This document shows positions 12,108-23,187 of a stretch of DNA of 64,000 nucleotides, piece after piece; position 1 is the stretch's first letter, and each line of letters starts with the position of its first letter. The position numbers were made by a program, and so were the translations under genes. Source of the DNA: Gnomoniopsis sp. IMI 355080 (lineage: Eukaryota > Ascomycota > Sordariomycetes > Diaporthales > Gnomoniaceae); NCBI GenBank assembly GCA_027946555.1, contig JAPEVC010000124.1, positions 42,329 to 106,328 on the forward strand. The letters are read 5' to 3'. The notes beneath the pieces are model-generated. The model was not told the DNA's origin and did no database searches. It saw only the letters and a program-made list of their open reading frames with translations.

Positions 12108-13034
12108 ATGCCAGTCGAGCCTCTTAGTATCACAGCGAGTGTGATTGGTGTCACTCGAATGGCATACGATAGTTGCAAAGCCCTGAACGACATTATCAAA
12201 GGCTTGAAGAACGCCCCAGCTTCACTTGAAGTTCTTCAGACCGGTCTCGACTCGTTTGAGGCGGTGCTCAAACCTTTGGAGCGAGATCTTACGAGTGCCA
12301 ACGTCGCAGGCCTCTCGTCTCAGCAGCGAGCAAGTCTCGAGGCCCTACAGCCGGTCCTACAGTTGTGCAGGACCGCCTGTGATGACTTCTCCAAAAGGCT
12401 CACCGAACTGACGTCTCATTCCAATGAGGGCCGATTCGCGTTGCGAGATCGGTTTCGCCTTCATTTCAACGATAGCGACATTCGTATTCTGAAGGAAAAC
12501 TTGGCGCAAGGGCAACGTACCTTAAGTGATGCGCTCGGCTTCGCAAACCTGTGCGCATTCCAAGATTAGGAAACGAGGGCAGACAGTTCAATGCTAACAA
12601 AGGTTCATATCAGGAATATTGCGACCAACAATCAAAAACTGCTTGACGAGCGCGCCGCTTCTTTCGCCCAGTCTATGGGAGACATCGGCGGCAAATTGAA
12701 AGGCTTAGAGCTATCCATGGAAGCATTGTCTGTATCTTCTGCAAGAATCACGCAGAAAGACGTTGCCCAGGTTCGGAAGGTACTTGAGCAGCACGATCAA
12801 ATCCTCAAGACAAGCCTCCGAGTCTACCAACCTGCACTCAAGGAGACAAGCACTTTGGCGGGTACAAAGGTGAAATACGAACGGGCTCTTGACAACGCCA
12901 GAGTATTGGCAGGGAATATTGATTTCCACGGTGAAGCTCCCTCGACATATGTTGAAAGCGCAGTTGCAAGTCAACAGGCGCGGATTTTCAATGGTAACAT
13001 GTCTCTCGAGGCAGCAAAGTCTTTCTGGAATTAG
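12108..13034 (+). CDS. HeLo-like cell-death effector with two C-terminal HET-s-type motifs (HELLF-like)
   Basis: Two exons, 12108-12550 and 12614-13034, are joined by a 63-nt phase-2 intron (GTGCGC, branch GCTAAC, acceptor ATCAG). They give 287 residues, very close to the length of HET-S. Residues 1 to about 225 are helical and match the fungal N-terminal/HeLo-like domain, starting PLSITASVIGVTRMAYD. The C-terminal tail holds two related motifs: ARVLAGNI at 243-250 and ARIFNGNM at 270-277, 27 residues apart, with the chain ending in a KSFWN-type tail. In this family the HeLo or HeLo-like domain is a membrane-targeting, pore-forming module kept inactive until the tail adopts a beta-solenoid amyloid. 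The NLR upstream, in opposite orientation, carries the cognate single motif. Without the splice, the frame stops at 12567-12569 and the two halves look unrelated. Lytic activity is inferred from the family. Confidence 0.82.
12885..12941 (+). repeat. Amyloid motif repeat R1 of the effector
   Basis: Encodes residues about 239-257, core ARVLAGNI. It aligns with R2 downstream and with R0 in the receptor at the arginine, the glycine-asparagine pair and the hydrophobic flanks. Its GN turn and alternating hydrophobic residues suit a two-rung beta-solenoid. Confidence 0.6.
12966..13031 (+). repeat. Amyloid motif repeat R2 of the effector
   Basis: Encodes the last 22 residues, core ARIFNGNM, followed by an aromatic tail ending F-W-N. 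It is the better match to the R0 copy in the receptor: both have N-G-N where R1 has A-G-N. Confidence 0.65.
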
Positions 13035-14641
13035 AAGCTGGGGCGTTGGGCTTCTCAACTGCACCCGAATTTCCTACGTGGTTTATCATGTCAAGATGAA
13101 AGATGCTTGATTCGGTGTTTCGGTAGAATTAGACCTGAGCCGGCGAGCTAGGTATACTCAGAAGACAAATTCGAATTATACACGGTCTTCGCCAATACAC
13201 TCAGCTTTAATAAAATACCTACATACCTAGACTTTGGATAAGTAGGTCATCGTTGGACTCTTGCGCGAGAACCTGTACTGTCCTTGGGTTGCAGGAAACC
13301 TCCACCTGAATATGGCAGCTTCATGTCCTGAGACTGTCCTGAGAAATGAATGAATCAAGAAAAAGCCGTGACCTCACCTGTTTAATTCTGGAAATTCCAT
13401 TTGATGGGAGTGTCTCCTGCCTAGTGGTTAGGGGGACATCGCTTTCGACTATTTGTAGATGATGGTTCTGCATGATCGCCTCTCCCAACCTACCTAGGTC
13501 TAGGTAGAAGGCTCCCAGCTGGGGAAACCACCTGAGGCGCCGAGGACAAGACTACAGGATCAGGCCTAGCCGTAGAAATTTGACTCTAATGCTCTATTGA
13601 CTGATTCTAATGGTATCTTGAGAGACCCACAGCTTCATATGGTGTGATCCGCTCCTTATAGAGCAGTCTCTCCCAACATCATGCAATCGCGGACGCAAGA
13701 CCCAGATAGAAAGGACATTGCATTTTCGAGGAACATTTTCCCTCGAATGTAAAGTCATACTTCCTGCTGCATACTGCGTACTTACAAAGTCCCGGTGCAA
13801 TTGTAGGTACCAAATTATCCATTACTGTGCTTTGACACGGGCGAACCACTGCCTCAGGTCAAATTGGAGTCTGTCTCTAGCCAAGTACGAAGGTTTGCAT
13901 GTATTTCTGTGTAATCATATTGGATATAAAGGTGTACATATACTGGTAACTCGCTCTGATCTGTCACTTTCAAACCACTGTATCTACACGCGGCACGACC
14001 TGCAATTTCTCACGCTGCTTCAATGACTTGGAAATCACGATGTTCACCCTAAATGTACACCTATAAAGAGATAGTGGGTGAACTTCCTGCAGCCTTCAAG
14101 GTGCTTACCTTGCAGTTCTGTTCTTTACTATTGATTCAGCAATTCTTCCAAACCAATTATATATATACTTTATCTGCGCAAATTCCTGACCGACCGCACT
14201 TGATGCACGTCACAGCACGTGTTGACAGTTCATTGGACCTACGCGGCCGCCTCTATCCCGTTCACCATCTTACCTGTTACCTAGGTAGTACCCAGTTTCA
14301 CAGCTGTGCATAAAAACTACTCTGACATCCAGATGACAAGGGTGGAAGAGGACACTTCTGCAGGGGTAATTTATATTTCTACTATGATCTCCCGAGATTC
14401 CGGATGAAATGATCCAGATATTTTGCCCGGAAGTTGACTTGTGAAATTTGTGAATGTGAGCGGCTGACTTTACGCGGTATGTTCCGGGAAAAGCCCCGTT
14501 CACTCCAAGGCGGGAGTATATGTATGATGATGGCCAGCGGAGATGAATGGGTTACGAACCGTCATATGCTCAAATTCCTGGTGGATTGACTTCCTTCTTC
14601 AGCACATTCAGACTGCCAGATCACTCCTAGCATACGTCGCC
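13035..14641. other. Intergenic, no supported gene
   Basis: 1.6 kb, AT-rich, with many stops in all frames. It contains several TACCTA/TAGGTA elements (near 13216-13230, 13489-13510 and 14277-14290). A tRNA A-box-like stretch near 13405-13425 has no convincing B-box or acceptor stem. Confidence 0.5.
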
Positions 14642-17031
14642 ATGCCTCACCTACCACGGGTCACTTGGCTATGTCTAGTCCACCTCGCTTCCTCACAAAC
14701 GATCGTAATCGATAACACCACTGAGTGTACGTCTTGACTCTTGGGAGAGGCTTATGTTCCGTTGCAGACCTTCGTCGATTAACATTTTGGATCCAGCTGC
14801 CAATGTGTCCACGGTTGCCGCAGCTGCCGCGGTGGTGAACAATAGTAATCATCTGCCCGCGGAGACTTTGCAGCTAACAGATGCGGTCATTGCAAATTTG
14901 ACATCATTATCTCTTACCAATATCTCTCTATTCGATTTTGGCGACAGCAGCTCGACGGCTCCCAAGCGCGCCGCCGCTGCTGAATGCAAGACCTTTCCCG
15001 GAGACTCCGGGTGGCCTGCTGATCTGACCTGGGATGTGCTCAACCTAATGACTGGTGAAGCACTCATCAAGACGGTCCCACTAGCATCACCTTGTTATGA
15101 TGATTGGGGTAAATATGATGTTGACGAGTGTGCTTATGTGACCAATCAATGGACAAATTCCAGCCTGCAGTAAATATGGTCCGTCGCAAGGCTAGTCGAA
15201 CTTTTCACTGACCTTGCCCAAGTTATGATGATCCGACTTCTGTCATGTCGCCAATATTCGAAGGCTTGACTTGCATTCCATCAAGCCAGAGCGGAACCTG
15301 CACCCTTGGTGGTTACCCCAGCTACGCTGTGAACATCTCAAATGTACGGTCGGCCATATCACAGCATCAGAATTAAAGAATGCCCAATATCGAGCTGACA
15401 TACATACAGGTCGCCCAAGTACAGCTTGCCGTCAACTATGCTCGAAATCTCAATTTGCGCTTGGTGGTCAAGAACACCGGCCACGACTTTTGCGGTCGGT
15501 CTAGTGGTGCTGGGGCTCTCTCAATTTGGACTCACCATTTGAAAGATCTAGAGTTCATTGAGACCTATACAACTCAGAACTATTCAGGGCCAGCCATCAA
15601 AGGTGGATCAGGTGTACAAGGATTCGAATTGTACGAATTTGCTGATGCCAATGGTGTTGTTGCTGTTGGTGGAGAGGGTAAGACGGTAGGCTGGGGTGGT
15701 GGCTACATTGCTGGTGGTGGGCACTCGCCTCTCTCATCTGTCTATGGTATGGCAGCAGACCAGGTAAGACATGTTTTCTAAGAATTTGGGGATCTGAGTT
15801 ATTCCAGAGGCTGATGCGATTCCAGGTCTTGAGCGTCGACATCGTAACACCAGATGGCCGCTTTGTCACTGCCAATGAGACACAGAACACAGACTTGTTT
15901 TGGGCCTTGCGAGGTGGTGGTGGAAGTAAGTCGAAGATTTCGAATTTTTGCTCTGATATACTGATAATCTTTTTAGGTACGCTTGGAGTCGTCACAAGCT
16001 GGACAGTCAAGGTCTATCCTGACTTCCCAATTGTCTCATACATGACTATGACTTTAGCAGCTACAGGCAACGTGACTATGGACATGTTCGTAAGCCGGCA
16101 TATTCTCACCTTGTGGCCAATTATTGAAGTATCACTGACATTGTGAGACTCACGCAAGTGGGCTGCGATGAAAGAGTACCTGCTCTTCCTTCCCACCACT
16201 GTAGATGCCGGCAACTATCACTATTTCTACATGATGACTCCCGACGACTACCCGCAGCTCCTCTTTGTCCCGTGGCTCGCCCCTGGAATGACCGTGGCAG
16301 AGCTGAAGAACCTTACGGCACCGCTTCTTGATGCGTGGGCACAGCTTGGGATCTCTATATCTCCAGAGTACTTCCAGTACGATTCATTCCTTCCAGCTTG
16401 GACCAATGGCTTCACTTTAGAGACTGTTGGAATGAATACTACGAAACAAGGCAGTCGTCTTATACCTAGGTAAAGATTTAACTGTGTTTCCCGATATCGT
16501 CGTTGGGATCTGGGACTCACACTGGTTTGCAGAGAAACATTTACGAATGAGACTCAGTTCGACTCGTTCTTCTCTGCTGTTAAGCAGGTATACGACCTTG
16601 GTGGACAGTTCGTTGGCGTCGTGACCACCGGAGCACCCGCTGGCATCGACGTTCCCGACAATGCCGTGAACCCTCCCTGGCGCGATACTGTCCTACACCT
16701 TCTGGCCTTCCGCTCTTGGGATGCAAACACGACCTGGAGTAAATACGCCTCCTACAGCGACGTCTTCACGAATGAGTGGATGCCGATATTGAAGAATGCT
16801 ACGCCTGGAAGTGGCAGCTATGATAGCGAAGGCGACGTGAATGAGCCTGACTTCAAGCAGAGCTTCTACGGTCTTGAGAACTACGATCGACTGCTAGAGA
16901 TCAAAGAGAAGTATGATCCGGAGGGGCTGTTCTATGCGAACAAGGGCGTTGGTAGTGATGCCTGGTATGTGACGGATCAGTTGGCCGGACTTCCTACTCA
17001 AAACGGCAGACTGTGTCGTATATCAAGTTAG
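14642..17031 (+). CDS. Secreted FAD-linked oxidoreductase (BBE / VAO family)
   Basis: Eight exons: 14642-14724, 14768-15169, 15223-15343, 15410-15763, 15826-15925, 15977-16089, 16159-16469 and 16533-17031, giving about 660 residues. All junctions keep frame. Residues 1-18 form a signal peptide ending near HLASSQT, followed by a region rich in N-x-S/T glycosylation sites. The FAD-binding-4 domain contains NTGHDFCG, whose His is the usual 8-alpha FAD attachment site, and [13 protein letters not shown]. The second (cysteinyl) attachment residue of bicovalent berberine-bridge-type enzymes is not visible, so single covalent FAD is likely. The BBE domain closes the protein with [16 protein letters not shown]. 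Typical reactions are two-electron oxidations of secondary metabolites, sugars or alcohols; the substrate cannot be told. The acceptors at 15222 and 16158 are CAAG rather than YAG, and the first intron is only 43 nt, so those boundaries are least certain. No tailoring-enzyme cluster is nearby. Confidence 0.85.
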
Positions 17032-18160
17032 TTGTCAGAAAGACGTAGGTATACACTCGTTTTTCTCATGAGAGCATTCTCTATGAGCTTTGCCACCGAG
17101 TAATCCGTCGTTAGATGGGCGTCTTGGGGCCATTCATCAGAATTGTATATCGCCTTAGCTTGAGGATGAAGCATTTCAAACATTCCCTGGGGCTGATTTG
17201 GACTGATCCTTTTATGCAATTTGGGAATCCTAGAGGCAGCGTAACCATCTGAAAGTAGTCGTGGCAAAACGGACGGAGCTTATCATTGTTCGGGATACTA
17301 GAACCTTTAGCTCCCAGCATTGTCCCTCCTAGGCGTCCCAGTAGACGATGTGTGTATTTCGGCGAGTTCCCCAACAGGCACATCAGGCGGCTAAGCAAAT
17401 TTCACGTCCAGAGGACATTAAGTAGACGACGGGGCGAGTTACCTGTCATTCTTTGATTCAATGGGCGTCCTGGATGCTTTTGGCCAATGTAAGCACTTGT
17501 CTTCGTGGAGGTATAATCTCAGGAGGACCTCATTGCGAGAAAACGTGGCTCTTTGCTGGCACTCATTGATGTCCTCGACACGCACACCACAGCTCTGATC
17601 GTTAGATGTCTTAGGCAAGAATGGAACGAGCAGAATCTCATGAGCCTGATAGAGTCCATCGACAGTACAACAGCGTCCGGAGACAAGGATACATCGCACG
17701 GCCGGAAGTCTAAATACACCTTCTTAGTACTTCTGTCCTTCATGTTCATTAGGTGCATGTCAAGCGATCAGTTGCAGGGATAACGGGAGAGAAACTTGGT
17801 CGTCTCCTGGTCATTCAGAGTCGGACATGTTCCAATATCAGAATCATGAGCTTTTCCGTTATTAGTGTGGACTGATCCATGTTAACATACACGGGCGTCA
17901 ACGCCATCTACTCTTCCGGGATATACGTGACACTCAGCCGAGTGTTTGACCCTTATCATGTTCCATCCACAAAGGCAGCACAAATGGGCCTTGAAATCAA
18001 TGCATCACCCGCTTACGCATCCTGTAGCAGCAGGCCAAGCGCCGCATCCGCACAAGCCCGCATAAAACATTCAATGATCCGATTCAAAATTTCCATTGCG
18101 TCTTGTAGTTTTCCATGATTTTCGGGGGTGTTGTCGAGAGGACGGGACTAGTCGCGTCTC
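17032..18160. other. Intergenic between convergent genes
   Basis: 1.1 kb between two 3' ends. Short open frames exist on both strands but none has protein character or splice support. Confidence 0.5.
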
Positions 18161-19193
<1,033 letters not shown>

Positions 19194-20505
19194 CGTGCTG
19201 GTGGATGTGTGAGGGGAAAGGCAGAAGGTCGCGACGGTTTCAAGTGCCCCTGCGAAGCCGAGGAGTACCCGTTAAGTCGTGAGGGGGAAAATGAAGAGGA
19301 AATTGGAGAGGGAATGGAGGCTGAGGTAGGAGTGGAGAGGAGTTGCACCGCGGCAAAGCAGGAGCTTGAGAAGTTGACCGGCGGAGAGAGTGGGAAAAGC
19401 GTGGTGAATGGAAATTCCAACAGGTGGTCAAAACAGCCGCGGTTTTCAACTTTGTACTGTGAGGGTCACTTTCTAGGCGCAGACGGGCGAACCTGGATCG
19501 GAGCTCTGCAAATCGGGCTAGGAACAAGGATACAAAGCTCTCCAGCCAATAGCATGTGCTTCATGGGTCGCCCTCTTACCCGGGAATCGCGAACTGCTGC
19601 CGGCCGGACCACCGGCGGTCATGTCATGTTCCTGCGGGCCGAATACCGACCTCGCCGCCTGGGTATCTAGGTAGTCTCTTGTTCCTCGTCCCTCGGTCCT
19701 TCTGCTCCGAGGGCGAATCACGAGAAGCACACGAGGTCTTCACTGGGATTTCGAAGTTGGAGGAACATGCCACAAATGCTGACTCAAGACGTCTTGAGAA
19801 AGGACCAAAAAACTCCATACTCGTCTGATTACTGTGGCCGACAGAAGTCACGCCGAAAGATCCAGGCCAGTCCTCGGATCGCTGCATTTGGCTACAATTT
19901 ACTCGAGTCAAATAACGGAGAATTCTTGATACAGAGGTCATCGCCATCGAAAACCTTGCTAACAGGTAGATGATTTTCCATAGTAGAAACATCTCCAATG
20001 GACCAACACCCCGACTCTCTGACCAAAATAGCCAGAGGCAAGACTTGTTCAAGGAAAGGAAAAATTGTCAGGGGATCTTGCGAAATGTTTCCGGCAGACT
20101 CTCACATGGGATCCTACGAAATTGGTCTGATTTCCTCAACATATGTCAACAAAACGCTTGATCGTGAATAGGTATCATGAGCAGCAGAGTTTCCGTTTTG
20201 AGTTCGATGTCCAAACGCTGCGCTCTTACCTTATGTAAGCTCAATGTGAAAGTGGGCCATATTGGAGCTGCGCCGGCTGCATGCTGGCAGGGCTGGGGAC
20301 CTTCCCGCGAAAGGCTGCCATCAGTGACGCCAGCTCCAAACACTCAACATCAATCGCACCAATCTCAACCTCAACACCCGCCACAACTTGCCAGTCTCTC
20401 CTTTCTCTCACCCCTTCATGAGCGACTGGTAATTCCTGCGATCGTATCTATTGTCCACGGCACCGTCAATCTCCCGCCTCGTCATCTTCAGCCACACCCA
20501 AAGCC
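19194..20505. other. Divergent intergenic region, no supported gene
   Basis: 1.3 kb between the start codons of ADK1 (minus) and RPN8 (plus), presumably holding both promoters. An open frame at 19209-19670 lies over the ADK1 leader and is arginine- and glutamate-rich without family resemblance. Confidence 0.45.
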
Positions 20506-21732
20506 ATGCCGTCCACAACAGCAGAGACGCTCTCCCTGGTCGATGACCGAAAGGTCTCGGTTGCGCCCCTCGTCCTGCTGTCCGTCGTCGATCACTACAA
20601 CCGCGCAGCATCCACATCCTCAAAGAACAAGCGAGTCGTTGGTGTGTTATTGGGTCAGAACGATGGAAAGACCGTACGGGTATCAAACAGCTTCGCAGGT
20701 ATGTCCCATCTGCTCAATGCTCTCTACTTTCACACTCTAGCGTTTGCAGGTGCTGATTTATGCCCGCTACAGTGCCGTTCGAGGAAGACGACAAGGATCC
20801 ATCAGTCTGGTTTTTGGATCACAACTACGTCGAGTCGATGAATGAGATGTTCAAGAAGGTCAATGCACGCGAGAAGTTAATAGGCTGGTACCACTCCGGC
20901 CCCAAGCTGCGCGCCTCCGACCTGAAGATCAACGAGCTATTCAAGCGATACACTCCAAACCCCTTGCTGGTCATCATTGACGTGCAACCCAAGGAGGCTG
21001 GCGTGCCTACCGATGCCTACTTTGCGGTGGATGAGATCAAGGATGTACGTTTGTCTAAACTTGACCTGTGACCAGGTTCCGAGCTCGCGACTCCCCTCTT
21101 CTCGTGCCCAAATACTGACCCTCTGCCCAACCCAGGACGGCACAACCGCATCCAAGACATTCGTCAACACCGCATCGATCATCGAGGCCGAGGAGGCAGA
21201 GGAGATAGGCGTAGAGCACCTGCTGCGCGACATCCGCGACGTCGCCGCTGGCACGCTCTCAACGCGCGTCACGAACCAGCTCCAGTCTTTGCAAGGCCTC
21301 CACCTCCGTCTGCAGAACATCCAGACATACCTCCAAAAGGTCCTCGACAAGAAGCTGCCGGTGAACCACGTCATTCTGGGCAATCTGCAAGACGTGTTCA
21401 ACCTGCTGCCGAACTTGAGCACGCCGACCAAGGGCAAGGGCGAGAGCGAGCTGAGCTATGCGCTAAGCGTCAAGACCAACGACCAGCTGATGGCCATCTA
21501 CTTGTCGTCGCTTATTAGGGCGATCACGGCGTTCCATGACCTGATTGAGAACAAGATCCAGAACAGGCAGCAGGCTGAGGAGAAAGAGGCAGCAAAGAAG
21601 GAGGGCGAGGAAGCAAAAGACGGCGAGAAGAAGGTGAATGGTGAAAAAACTGCAAACGGTGTAAACGGGGAGGTGAGCAAGGAGGGCGATGCAAAGAAGG
21701 ATGAGGGCTCAGGAAAGGAGAAGAAGAAATAA
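20506..21732 (+). CDS. RPN8: 26S proteasome regulatory subunit RPN8 (MPN domain)
   Basis: Three exons, 20506-20698, 20773-21044 and 21136-21732, give 353 residues. The MPN domain spans about 15-150 with [15 protein letters not shown], the VVGVLLGQ strand and GWYHSGPKL. The metal-binding JAMM pattern is incomplete: a single His is followed by S-G-P, without the H-x-H pair. It is therefore the non-catalytic partner of the RPN11 deubiquitinase in the 19S lid, as expected for RPN8. The C-terminal helical region ([18 protein letters not shown]) forms the lid helical bundle. The last 60 residues or so are a Lys/Glu-rich low-complexity tail, longer than in yeast. Confidence 0.96.
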
Positions 21733-22061
21733 GCGAGGGGCAGCTCAGTTCGATGCTGGCTGGCGGTCTCATGGATGGGAGGTATCACGACGCATTGTAT
21801 GAATGTAAAGATGGCATAGAAAAGCACAGTCGGCCCGAGAATTGGGTCGGTAGAACGCCCCAAACCCATGGGTACGTTAATAGTGTGGCGGTCCCTGGGT
21901 ATCAATATGACAAGAGCTCGGGGTAGCCAGGTGTTGCTATGACAGGCGCAAGAAGAACAACCAAAATTCCTCCCATAGTATGCCACCGTATGCGCCCTCG
22001 CTTTTGGGATTTTTTCCAAACCAAAGAAAACTTCCAACAAATTACATGAGCGTTCACGTGC
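21733..22061. other. Short intergenic stretch between convergent genes
   Basis: 329 bp separating the stop codons of RPN8 and the SWIM-finger gene. Nothing recognisable beyond 3' untranslated sequence. Confidence 0.5.
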
Positions 22062-22832
22062 TTATACATCCGCGATTATGCCCGCCAACTCCTCCTTGCC
22101 TAAACTTCGCTCATTCAGGTAGTCTCCCAGCACCACCCATTTTTCCGCGAGCACACACGCAAGAAGGTGCTTACAGCATGGCGGGACGCCCCCTTCGCTT
22201 TCATCCAACCCATCAAAGCTCATGCCTCCAAAGCCCCACTCATCGTCAGCCTCTCCTCGACTGGTTCGAGTAGAGAGGGCCGACGCCGCCGGCGGGAAAG
22301 CGGCAAAGGCAAACGCGGCGCAGGTGCAGTTCCACGCAGCCGTATGAGAGATATAGACCGTCTGGCTCGCTGCTGCTTCAGGGCGGCGGCCGGTGGGCTT
22401 TTGCGCCGAGCGGACGAGGTAGACTGTGGAGGATGCTGGGGTGCTGCTGCTGCTGCTGCTGCTCCTCCTCCCTTGCTGCACAGTGCTGCCTTCATCGGCC
22501 ATCTCCACGTCACCATACTCGCGAGGCCTCTGGTCAGACAGCTGGACGAGGCGCGTCACCAGGCCTCTGTCTAGGAGATCCAGGGCCGGCAGGAGAAGAG
22601 ACGGGAAGAGGACGTGGAGAGTGGTGAAGAGCGGCCGATGGGACGGGTGGAGGTGTTTGAAAGGGTTGCTGGAGGAGGTGGAGGATCTTTGGTTCGAGCG
22701 TCCCCATAGTGTATCTGGCCTTGTGGTCAATGTGTCTGGCATGGCCAGTGGTGGTGGGATTTCTGAAATGGACTTCAAGATGGAGGTGAGAAGTTGTCGT
22801 GGCGTGGGCAGGGAAGACGACGGCGCGGACAT
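22062..22832 (-). CDS. SWIM-type zinc-finger protein, Sws1/Shu2-like
   Basis: A single exon of 256 residues from ATG 22832; the frame is open further upstream but without an ATG. The key feature is a SWIM zinc finger near the C-terminus. A C-T-C pair in NCTCAAFAFAAF is followed about 50 residues later by CKHLLA, matching the CxC-x(n)-CxHxxA signature used to define Sws1/Shu2 proteins. Those proteins form the Shu complex with Rad51 paralogues and promote Rad51 filament assembly in homologous recombination. A serine-rich, low-complexity insert lies in the middle (about residues 120-135). The length is close to the 210-290 residues usual for the family. The zinc finger is certain; orthology to Sws1 is inferred from motif and size, and other small SWIM proteins are possible. 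Confidence 0.75.
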   Translation of the reverse strand: MSAPSSSLPTPRQLLTSILKSISEIPPPLAMPDTLTTRPDTLWGRSNQRSSTSSSNPFKHLHPSHRPLFTTLHVLFPSLLLPALDLLDRGLVTRLVQLSDQRPREYGDVEMADEGSTVQQGRRSSSSSSSTPASSTVYLVRSAQKPTGRRPEAAASQTVYISHTAAWNCTCAAFAFAAFPPAASALSTRTSRGEADDEWGFGGMSFDGLDESEGGVPPCCKHLLACVLAEKWVVLGDYLNERSLGKEELAGIIADV

Positions 22833-23187
22833 CTTCGCTGAATGGGTCTTGGATATAACGCCATTTGAAAGGCCAGATGACAACTGATTGAAATTCGACA
22901 GAAAAATGAAAGGAGTTGTTATTGAGGCATTCTTGGGACAAGGTGTGTCTGGTGGATGCGATATGATGCATATGAATCCGGAGGTGAGAAGGCTACGCGC
23001 CCAAAACGGCTAGGTACCCACTTCACGTAAACTTCCACCAGCAGTCAAAGAAAACAAGATTCCAAGCATAATTGAGTTTCAAAATGGCTATTTTTTATAC
23101 AGATCTATCTCAATGTTTTTGTGGGGATTAAACTGTGCTTCTAAAAGACTCCCCGTCATGTCTATTTTCTTTCTCCCATACCCACAC
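22833..23187. other. Intergenic, tandem minus-strand genes
   Basis: 355 bp between the HEM13 stop and the SWIM-finger start. It presumably holds the terminator of the former and the promoter of the latter. No exon seen. Confidence 0.45.

Noticed and set aside
13400..13480. tRNA-like A-box (TGCCTAGTGGTTAGG)
   Set aside because: No B-box with GGTTCGANTCC, and the acceptor and T stems cannot be formed.
19209..19670. Plus-strand frame over the ADK1 promoter
   Set aside because: Arg/Glu-rich with no family resemblance, and it starts inside the ADK1 leader. Treated as chance.
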